DNA from: Endozoicomonas numazuensis
GTDB taxonomy: Bacteria; Pseudomonadota; Gammaproteobacteria; Pseudomonadales; Endozoicomonadaceae
DNA length: 64,000 nt
Direction: 5' to 3'
Assembly (NCBI RefSeq): GCF_000722635.1
Contig: NZ_JOKH01000002.1
Location: 750,756 to 814,755, forward strand
Of this stretch, positions 45,539-53,900 are shown one piece after another (position 1 is the stretch's first letter; each line of letters starts with the position of its first letter). A model generated the notes under the pieces. That model did no database searches. It worked only from the letters and a program-made list of their open reading frames with translations, and was not told where the DNA came from. The translations under genes were made by a program, and so were the position numbers.

Positions 45539-47953
45539 ATGCTAACACAGATCATTCAGAAACCACGCAAACAGCAACCGATAGAGCCCAGGACGCCAAC
45601 GGAGCAAAGCAAAACACCTAATGACACGCCTAAACAGATAGTCGGTGGTTCTCTGGATAGAACCCACGACCATTGGAGCCAGCACCCGAAATGTTCTGAA
45701 CGGAAAGTGGAATGGATAGAAAAGCGTCAATCGTTGGTGCAACCTCTTCCAAATGAATACTATAAACTTCCTGATGGTATTGATTCCAGCGCTCTGGACA
45801 GGGAGTTCGACCAACTATTTACTGAGCTGGAAAGCTTCTCTCTGGAGGAACATTGGCTCTCCGAAGAGTTTGGGTTAGACGCTGGTATTTTAGCGAAAAG
45901 GATACAGGCCGCTGAAAAAGATGTGAAAGAACGTTTATCTCTGGAAAAAGATGTTGCTGGATTTGTAAACAAACTGACTGACAATTTTATCTCACCGGAA
46001 AAAAATAAAGCGGCAACACACTTTATTACCTGTATGGAAGAGTTCAGAAGGATAGCCAAAGCTCTGCCAAAATCTGAATTTTCCAGAAATCTTATTAAAA
46101 AAGCTTTAAATAAACTGGCAGACCAGATGGATTTCCTTACAGCGGAAGTTAGAAAACACTGCATTAGACAAACCTACCGCCACCTTGAAAAAGATAAAGT
46201 CATGGACAGGTGCTCAACAGAGGAACAGAAAAATCAGGTACAGGCTGTACAAGATTTAATGGCATTTGAGGAGTATCAGCTGGATATTAACGCCATAGTC
46301 AGTGAAGTAGTCGATCCTTCCCAACCTGGAGACTCATCGGATGAAGGTGAAGGCGAAGAAGCATTATCTGGTTCAGATCATGCTCAAATGAAACAAGAAG
46401 CAGCAATAAAGGCTAAAGAAATAAAGGCTAAAGAAATAAAGGCTAAAGAGTGGAGTGAAAGAAAAGCCAGAGAAGATGAAAACTTTCAAATAGCTATCAC
46501 CTCGCTAGATGATATTACAAGACAAATACAGGAGCTAGAGGCTCGCAGAAAGAAGGAGGCGTCTGATCGTTTAAACCCATGGCAAAAGCTTGTGGAAAAA
46601 AAGGAGCAAGAAGCTTTAGAAAAAGAAAAAATATTGCCTTCGCCCTCAACAGTTTCAGTACCTGCCAGGCCAATTCCATCACCCAAAAGCATTGAAAAAA
46701 GAGAAGACAATGCTCCTAAGCCTGTTCCTTCATCAGTAATGCCTTACGCACATTTATATCCTGCTTTAGACGGCATTAAAGACAGAGATGGAAAACCTGA
46801 GGATAGCTCTCTACCACCGCCTTCTATAACTCTGCAGCCTACTCCATCAGTGCCGGTTGAACCTGTAAAAGCAAAAGAGATTACGAAAACGAATAAGAAA
46901 TTTAAAATAATTGAGCAAAGAAAGCAGGAGGTTGCCGACGCTCAGGGAGAGCAAGACAAAATGGCTGAAGCCACTAAAAAAATGGTTTTTATGGCTGACC
47001 AAGTGAATAAAAAAGTGACTGAAAGAACAAGAGATATTGCAAAGAAACCACTCTCCAAAGACAAAGTAATCAGTAAAATCGGACACCTTGTCGATGTACG
47101 AGCCATTCAGGATAAGATCGTGCCCCCAGGAACACGCCCTTGCGAAGTAGTAACCGTCAATGAGGCAGAACCTGGAAAACCCGCCAACATACATGGCACT
47201 TTAGTGGAACTTCTTGAACAGCCAGTCATGAGGCGATTTGATTCTCAATCTGATGCATCTCCTGACCAAGTCAGAAGCTGGTCTCTCCAACAGTTGAGAG
47301 AAAAGTTCGAAGAAAAAGCTGATCGATTCAGCGAGCCCCAGAGAGAGTGCATAATAAAGCATTTACGTACACTAAAAAGCTTTCTTGGAAACAAAAGTTA
47401 CCCCTTTAGCTATTTCAGAAACATGACAACACCCGTGAAATTACCAGAGGAGCCATTTGGTTTGATTGCACAGAGCCTGTACGATGAATGGATAGGATTC
47501 CCAATGGTTTCCCATGGAGACTACGCAAAAATTCATGCCTTTGATGATTCGACGCTCTCCCGTTTTCTGTCTGAAATATTTTCCGAAACCACTATGACGG
47601 TTTTGGAATCGCTATTCCCCAATAAAGCAGGAATAAAAGGAGTAATCAGCGGCAAAGACTTATGCTCCAAGCCCAAAGATGCGTTTGATGTTGGGTGCGT
47701 GACGCACACTAACGATATTCGCATAGCGATGTTGTATTCACCCTCTAAGCGTTCTCACTATTTAGCAGTTCGAGAACGTGGAAAAGAAAGTGTTATCCGC
47801 TGTAAAGGGAAAAACACCAGTGAATATTTAGGGGGAAGAAGAAGCACCAATATCGCCTACCAAAGCATAAAAGTACCTATGATCGGAGATAATGGATCTT
47901 CAGCGCTGGCGATTTCAAAGAGTAATCCTCTGCCCTACAAACCAACATTTTGA
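45539..47953 (+). CDS. Large orphan protein with coiled coil and proline-rich linker
   Basis: 804 residues, no family recognised. No signal peptide. Helical N-terminal region to about 280; an acidic stretch; three perfect copies of a 15-bp unit coding IKAKE (bases 46406-46450); a charged coiled coil; a Pro/Ser-rich linker (about 365-440); then a C-terminal globular part (about 560-800) with FDVGCVTHTNDIRIAMLY and HYLAVRERGKESVIRCKGK. The latter could be a catalytic or binding domain of unknown type. It lies between family A elements in opposite orientation, as expected of mobile cargo. An effector role is plausible but unproven. Confidence 0.6.
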   Translation: MLTQIIQKPRKQQPIEPRTPTEQSKTPNDTPKQIVGGSLDRTHDHWSQHPKCSERKVEWIEKRQSLVQPLPNEYYKLPDGIDSSALDREFDQLFTELESFSLEEHWLSEEFGLDAGILAKRIQAAEKDVKERLSLEKDVAGFVNKLTDNFISPEKNKAATHFITCMEEFRRIAKALPKSEFSRNLIKKALNKLADQMDFLTAEVRKHCIRQTYRHLEKDKVMDRCSTEEQKNQVQAVQDLMAFEEYQLDINAIVSEVVDPSQPGDSSDEGEGEEALSGSDHAQMKQEAAIKAKEIKAKEIKAKEWSERKAREDENFQIAITSLDDITRQIQELEARRKKEASDRLNPWQKLVEKKEQEALEKEKILPSPSTVSVPARPIPSPKSIEKREDNAPKPVPSSVMPYAHLYPALDGIKDRDGKPEDSSLPPPSITLQPTPSVPVEPVKAKEITKTNKKFKIIEQRKQEVADAQGEQDKMAEATKKMVFMADQVNKKVTERTRDIAKKPLSKDKVISKIGHLVDVRAIQDKIVPPGTRPCEVVTVNEAEPGKPANIHGTLVELLEQPVMRRFDSQSDASPDQVRSWSLQQLREKFEEKADRFSEPQRECIIKHLRTLKSFLGNKSYPFSYFRNMTTPVKLPEEPFGLIAQSLYDEWIGFPMVSHGDYAKIHAFDDSTLSRFLSEIFSETTMTVLESLFPNKAGIKGVISGKDLCSKPKDAFDVGCVTHTNDIRIAMLYSPSKRSHYLAVRERGKESVIRCKGKNTSEYLGGRRSTNIAYQSIKVPMIGDNGSSALAISKSNPLPYKPTF

Positions 47954-48044
47954 AGGCTGAACGGTATTGTTGCAAAGTGAGCAAAGCCCTGTGAGCCTGA
48001 GAGAAGCAGGTGATCGGGGTGAGTGAACGGTATGGAGATTAAGA

Positions 48045-48193
48045 CTTAGGAATAGTCCGTAAATAACTTCCTTATTTGACCACCCCCCGTTCGGGCTGAG
48101 CCTGTCGAAGCCCAGAGCCACCTCCCTTCGACAGGCTCAGGGTGAACGGAGTTCATGTTTTAATCGGGAAGTTATTTCAAGACAAATCCTTAG
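48045..48193. repeat. MITE-like element, family B copy 3
   Basis: 149 bp. Ends TTAGGAATAGTCCG-AAATAACTTCC and GGAAGTTATTT..GACAAATCCTTAG; interior palindrome CCGTTCGGGCTGAGCCTGTC ... GACAGGCTCAGGGTGAACGG, as in copy 2 but oriented with small differences. Non-coding; it lies 91 bases after the 804-residue orphan gene. Confidence 0.85.
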
Positions 48194-48257
48194 ATTCATT
48201 AGGCTCTGAGGCTTCGCTCCTTTGCTGCCTACCCACACCTTCAAGGGTAATGGGCCC

Positions 48258-48359
48258 AGGAGGCTGACCGAGAATAGACAGCCCGGCCTAAAATCCAGAA
48301 AGAACAGCCATCTTTTCCACTGAATTTTATGCTCGGACGCTATTCTCGGTCAGCCTCCT
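48258..48359 (-). repeat. MITE-like element, family A copy 3 (short form)
   Basis: 102 bp in opposite orientation to the other two copies, with intact inverted repeats at both ends. Compared with them it lacks one 62-bp internal block plus one of two AAATTCAGT direct repeats, exactly as expected from recombination between those repeats (or from their duplication in the long form). It sits 20 bases from the end of the amidohydrolase gene. Confidence 0.88.
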
Positions 48360-48379
48360 ATCCAGGGTATTTTAAAGAC

Positions 48380-49261
48380 TCAGGTTTGACATTCATTGAT
48401 TTTAAAAACACGCTGAGCATTTTCACGGAGAAACTTCGGCCAGACCTCATCTTTGAAAGGCACGTCAGGCATGTCTCTAAAAATACGATCCAAAGAGATC
48501 CCCATAGGAAAATAGCCGGCATACATTACCTGGTTTGCCCCCCGAGTATTGGCAAAATCAATAATGGATTCCGGATAATATTTGGGGGCAAAAGCACTGG
48601 TGGAATAGTAAAGATTGGGGTACTTGAGCATCAGCTTCCAGGCCAGATCATCCCAGGGTTCACCGCCATGCCTCATGACCACTTTCAGCTCAGGGAAAAA
48701 CCAGCAAACTTCATCTAATAACTCTACCTTTTGAGGTGCCATAGGCAGACGAGGGCCTGGTACGCCGACACAAACACAAAACGGCAGATCCAGCTCCACC
48801 AGCTTGGCATAAATGGGATACCACTTTTTATCGTTGATCGGAACCTGAGGACAAAGACCTGAGGGAAAGCCCGTCACCGCCTTGAGTCCGTATTCGTGAT
48901 ACAACCTTTCTATCTTGCGTACTTCATCCATTGCATTGTTGGGATTCGCTTCATAAGAAGCCATAAAGCGCTCTGGGTGGCGACGCAGGGCTTCCATAGC
49001 GGTTTCATTATTCTCATCAAACCCCATCAACGCCTTTTCAATATTATGCTTATCCATCTGCTCCAGCGTGTAAGCAATATAATCTTCTTTCTTACCCGCT
49101 TGAGGAATATCCTTGAACATATACTGGGCTGGCATTTTGAAGAGCTCACGGCTCTCAGCATCCAACAGCATCGGCTTCATATACTCGTACCACTGACTGT
49201 TGTCTTCACCGGGTACGCTAAGCATTAGATCAATGACTTTGATATCGCTGGGCATTGGCAT
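48380..49261 (-). CDS. Amidohydrolase family (amidohydrolase-2) protein
   Basis: 293 residues of the TIM-barrel amidohydrolase-2/ACMS-decarboxylase-like family, zinc-dependent hydrolases or decarboxylases of ring acids. Visible motifs: MRHGGEPWDDLAWKLMLKYP (His near 198), VMYAGYFPMG (usual Asp-Ser site altered to GYF), and FLRENAQRVFKI at the end. The usual HxH near the N-terminus is not evident, so a metal ligand may be missing. Substrate unknown. A family A element is just downstream. Confidence 0.75.
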   Translation of the reverse strand: MPMPSDIKVIDLMLSVPGEDNSQWYEYMKPMLLDAESRELFKMPAQYMFKDIPQAGKKEDYIAYTLEQMDKHNIEKALMGFDENNETAMEALRRHPERFMASYEANPNNAMDEVRKIERLYHEYGLKAVTGFPSGLCPQVPINDKKWYPIYAKLVELDLPFCVCVGVPGPRLPMAPQKVELLDEVCWFFPELKVVMRHGGEPWDDLAWKLMLKYPNLYYSTSAFAPKYYPESIIDFANTRGANQVMYAGYFPMGISLDRIFRDMPDVPFKDEVWPKFLRENAQRVFKINECQT

Positions 49262-49373
49262 CTTTCTGGCCCCTTTATTCTTATTGTTATTTACCCGACT
49301 ATTGTGCAGAGCAGGACAGGAGTCGGCAACTTCTATTCAGGCTATCGACTTAAATCCATAGCCTGAATGAAGA

Positions 49374-50015
49374 TTATCTGACAGGAAGCACATACAAAAG
49401 GACTGCAAAGAAATGGCAGACACTGCCACCCAGAACAAACACATGCCAGATAGCATGGTTGAATGGCAGCTGTTTCCACAAATAGAAAACGGCGCCCAAT
49501 GTGTAAGAAAGACCACCCGCGACCAGCCAATAAATACCTTCCATTGATATCTGACTGGCCAGTTCTTTTGAAGCAAACAGCACCAACCAGCCCATCAGAA
49601 TATACGTCGCTACTGAAAGCTTTTTGAATCGGGGGCCAAACCAGACCTTGAAGACAATCCCTGTGATAGCCAGTATCCAGATGATCGCGAACATGATCCA
49701 GCCCACTGTTCCTCTCATGCTGACCAACAGGAACGGAGTATAGGTTCCGGCAATTAATAAATAGATGGAACAATGATCCATCAGTTTGAAGACCTTCTTG
49801 GTCTTTTCATGCTGAAAGCTGTGGTACAACGTTGACGAAAGAAACAAAAGTACCAATGTTGCTCCATAGATACTGAAGCTGACAATCCGCCACACGTCTT
49901 GCTGCTGGGCAGCATAGACCACCAGCAGGGTCAAACCCGCAACACTAAGCAAAGCACCCAGGCCATGAGTGATACTGTTCGCGATTTCTTCTGCCAGGCT
50001 GTAGCTTCTGGCCAT
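49374..50015 (-). CDS. Hemolysin III / TrhA-family membrane protein
   Basis: 213 residues from ATG at 50015 (MARSYSLAEEIANSITHGLG), chosen over one 33 bases upstream because AAAGGA lies 8 bases ahead. Seven predicted membrane helices of the HlyIII/PAQR type. Key residues: ITHGLGA, SSTLYHSFQHEK, MDHCSIYLLIAGTYTPF and a late FNHAIWHVFVLGGSVCHFFAV. The conserved His residues form the metal site of the family. E. coli YqfA/TrhA relatives regulate membrane energetics; the hemolysin name is historical. Confidence 0.88.
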   Translation of the reverse strand: MARSYSLAEEIANSITHGLGALLSVAGLTLLVVYAAQQQDVWRIVSFSIYGATLVLLFLSSTLYHSFQHEKTKKVFKLMDHCSIYLLIAGTYTPFLLVSMRGTVGWIMFAIIWILAITGIVFKVWFGPRFKKLSVATYILMGWLVLFASKELASQISMEGIYWLVAGGLSYTLGAVFYLWKQLPFNHAIWHVFVLGGSVCHFFAVLLYVLPVR

Positions 50016-50326
50016 CAAGTTGTTTCCTTTAGGGTAATCAGTTGCCATTTTATCGTAAAAACCTTTTCACCACCGAAAGGCGCAAGTATGAGTTAAAGCC
50101 ACTTTGGGCCGATTCGTAATCGTTTTTATCTTCAGTAAGCCTAAAAGCACAAAAACAGTGCCAATATTCATGGCTGAGTTGATTATTTCGCCATCATACA
50201 GGGATATGGGCCCAACTCTGACTGGCAATTCCACTTAAAGCCAGAACCCCTCGGAAATAATGCTCCTGAGCAAGCCCTTTTTTCTACACTCTCTGTGAAC
50301 TTAGCAACAAGATTGCGATCAAAACT
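50016..50326. other. Intergenic region without a recognisable gene
   Basis: About 310 bases between the hemolysin III gene and a decayed insertion sequence. Several short frames occur but none has family features, a good ribosome-binding site or a consistent codon pattern. Possibly the remnant of an older gene. Confidence 0.4.
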
Positions 50327-50923
50327 AGGACTTACGCATTGACAGCACCTACTGAAGTTTGATGACGGCCAGAAATAACTGTTTTTTTCCAGGGATGAAA
50401 GTGAGAAGTACAACTCGCCCAACGACTGCACGATGCACCCTTTCGCAATACATGGGCTTTTTGATTAGTGAACCAAAATCATCAACATGCACAAGGCTGA
50501 CAGAAGTGGCTGGCACCCCTCACGATAGCGCTAATCATTTTCTGCACCGCGAGGATTATCAATCATCAAACAAGGTTCATGTTCGCCGTTGAAAAAACAG
50601 GACAGTATCACTGGAAAAAGGTCAGTGGCAGCAGGTTCAGCATCTTGAAATACCAGATGATGGCCTGAACGCGTGGGTCAAAGATTTTGGCAAGGTCAGG
50701 TTGTTTAGGACGATACTAAAAGACCATTGTCGCCACTACGTTTCGCCAGCCTATTGAGCTTTGTATATCTTCAGAAAATGCAGATAGCACAGGAGTTTAC
50801 GAATATTTATCAGCACCAACGTGAGCTATTTAAAGAGACGGTGGGTGCTTTCATTGAGCGTTTTGCAAAGGGCAAAGATTACCTGCTGCCAAAATTGGCA
50901 GGTGCCATCAATGCGTAAGTCCT
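50327..50923 (+). mobile_element. Decayed insertion sequence with intact terminal repeats
   Basis: 597-bp remnant bounded by inverted repeats AGGACTTACGCATTGACAGC... and ...CATCAATGCGTAAGTCCT (about 21 of 23 bases match). The interior holds transposase pieces in one direction: an N-terminal fragment MGFLISEPKSSTCTRLTEVAG (50450 on), a middle fragment VQHLEIPDDGLNAW-VKDFG (50640 on) and a C-terminal fragment (LFKETVGAFIERFAKGKDYL, to 50918). Stops and frame changes separate them, and a large central part is missing. It resembles IS4/IS701-type transposases, from memory of such proteins. Its right end lies 55 bases before the autotransporter start. Confidence 0.75.
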
Positions 50924-50977
50924 ACTAAACCACTTTTTTACCTCAATATTTATTGCTTAGGGTCCAGAACCTGACTA

Positions 50978-53900
50978 ATGAAGCTGTATTCTTTTATCGC
51001 TTTGTGGAGGCATCCACTGGTAGCAGGGATCGTTATCTGGACCCTGGGAACCTGCTTACCTTTACAATCGAATCAGGCCGATCAGATCCGTGGATGGCAG
51101 AGCAACCCGGCGCCTTTATTTCTTTTTCGAATCAAGATGATGAAAAGCGTTCTGGAGAAAAGTGGCACCAAAGTGCACCCCTTTACCAAAGCCGATCGCT
51201 GGCATACCCGGCTGACCCAGCTGGAACAAACCATCCGGCAAGCGGAGCTTAATCAACGCTATCCAGTTTCACCCGACTTTGCCAAAGCTGAGCGACTTAT
51301 TGATAAAGCCCTTACCCATCAGCACTCCCGCCTTGCGCATGAACAGCACTTTTCTCAATCGATTCAGTCAGTCACACGATTAACTCTGAACTATGTCGAA
51401 GGTTATCTGCAGGAACATTACTGCCCGGGGCAAGCTTCCCGGATGATCGATAAAGGTCAGGCACTGGGGGCTATCCCCGGTTTGGCCGACTGGGTTCTTG
51501 GCGCTCAGAATGAGCTAAGCCAGCCCACCATCAAAAAGCTTCCTGTGACAATATCCAATACAGAAGCGCCCACAGATGCGTCTGGCGACGATACCTCCTC
51601 ACAGCCCAGCCTGAGTATTCCTGAAAACTTTGAGCCCCTGATCAGAGAGTTGCAATCTGACCAGATCAAGCTGAACGCGCAGGAAGAACGTATCAACATT
51701 CTCTCTTCTGACCTGAGAAGCAAACAGTCAGAGCTTAGCCAGCAAAAAGAGCTGACAACCACCTTGCTGACTTTACGTCAGGAAAAAGAACGGATGCACC
51801 AGCAAATAAGTAACCAGAAGCAGATACTGGAAACGGCCAGTGTTGGCCTGGTCGCCGAACAGGACAGACTGAAGCAGCTGGAACAACAACTCTTGAGCGA
51901 AGACTTTGATACTCCCCTGCCTCAACAGGACGACCTTCCTGACTCACCTTTACTGCTGGACAGCCCTGAACCACAGGAGAATCCTTTTCAGCGTGACCAG
52001 TTCATTGCGAATCTCAAAAGAATCAAGCTAGAAGAACAGCAGAGTTCAATCCACCAACAACGCCATGAAGCTCTTTCAGAGTTGAGAAAAATAGAAGACC
52101 GGCAGAAACGCTTGCAAAGCCACCATCAGAATGTTCGGCAGGCACTTGATCGCTGGGCGTTGAAAAAATCCTCGATCGAAGAAATTCTGGACCAAAAAAA
52201 TAAAAAACTAAACGGCCTGCAACTTGAGCTGGATAAACATCGACAGACTTTGGCAACAGGACTTCACCAGCAGGAAGCGAGAGCCAGAGAGATAGAAGAT
52301 TTAAATACGGCTCTACTGGAAGATCAAACCGCTGACTTGTCTGCCAGGGTGAAAGCGTTACAAGAAACACTCAAAGACAAACAGGAAGAGTTTAGTGCGA
52401 TAAAGCAGCAAAAAGAGCTGTGGACACGAGAAATAGAGGAGCTTGGTCAATCAGACAAGGTGACAGCTGAAGATCTGGAAGCTCTGCATCAGATGACCCT
52501 TAACCACGAGAAAACGTTTATAAAGCCTCTGCAAGACAACGTTAAACAGGCGGAGCATGAGCTGAGGCAGGAAAAAGACAGGCTCAAGAAGGCTCAAACG
52601 TCGCTGGATGAAGTCAATCTTGAGCACAACAAAATCACTGCAGAGATCAAAGGCAGCCAGTCATTAGTCCGTCAACTTGAACAAAAGCTAAAGCCGCACA
52701 CCGTTGAAATTAAGGAAACTGAAGCCTCTTTGCTGGCTCATGAAGAGTTACACGACGATCTAATACAAAACCTCAATCGCGCTCAAAGTGAACTGGATCA
52801 AACCTCAAAAGACAATACAAGGCACACACTCGACAGGCAGCTTTCGGAGCTTAACCGACTCTTAGACAGAATCTCTGTAGACGAACAATCCAGTGACCCG
52901 CCTTTAGATACTGAAGTGTTCAATTCGGATCTTCCCAAGAATAGCAACCCGACATTAGAAGCCTATATTTTAGAGCAAAGAGAGCTTCTGGAAAAAAGAC
53001 AGCACTCATACAATCAAGCACTCGAAGAGCAGCATACCGTTGAAAAAAATGCCTTACACCTTGATCAAGAGTTAAACGAACTGTTTTTTGAGCACAAACA
53101 GACGGCTTTAGAGAGTGATGATCTTTTGGGTGAGAAGAAACCCGTGGAAATCAGCGAAAATGATTATCAACAAAGGCTCCAAACGTTTTCAGCACAGGAA
53201 CAGAGGTTGAACCAGCAAGTTGAAACCCTGGCAGGCGACCTGGAGCAACTGAATATACATCAGGAAGTGCTGGTCAGAGACAGGAATAATCATTGGGAAG
53301 CCTTAAACCGGCTAGCCAACGAGCATGAAACGCCCCGACAAGAGCCAAGATCGCCAGAGATGTCTGATACGGACTGGGGAGCTGGTTTTTCCCGCTGGGT
53401 TGTGGGTAACTCAGCCTGGATTGCTCCGGCTAACAAGGTTCTGGTCAGGGGGATGATTGCCTGGTATACCGCTTCAAGCGCCTATTACGGACTGTTAAGC
53501 TGGTATGAAGGCAGTCAGGAAAACTATTCAAAAACACAAGCCGAGGAGGCCTTGACAGCCGCTCTAAGTGATGACAACCTGGCTCTTTATGGCACAACAC
53601 CCGCTCCACAACCCAAACCCGCTGTAAACAGTGTGGATTCCTTGAGGGTTAATCAGACATCCGAAGAAGCCCCGGTATGCCTGGCTCCCCAAACCCCCCC
53701 TAATGACAAACACAATTTTCATGAGTTTATTCTGAAGCGCCCTCCTGTTTCAGAAGTAAAACCAGTGACGCCACCACCTATCAACACAAACGACACTTGC
53801 CCAGCAACAGAAATAAAACCCGAAACGCCCCAGAAAATGGATCAACAGTCTTTACCGGTTACATTGAACAACCCAGACAAAGTGAACTCGAAAAGGACAG

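Noticed and set aside
46406-46450. Tandem 15-bp units considered as a CRISPR-like array
   Set aside because: The units are contiguous with no spacers and lie in frame inside a coding region.
47915-48121. Minus-strand frame beginning MALGFDRLSP and reading NKEVIYGLFLS
   Set aside because: It reads through a family B element; the same NKEVI-GLFLS string appears at 39850-39895 from the other copy, so it is element sequence and not a gene.
50183-50431. Minus-strand 82-codon frame near the decayed insertion sequence
   Set aside because: It crosses the left end of the element, lacks a ribosome-binding site and shows no family features.
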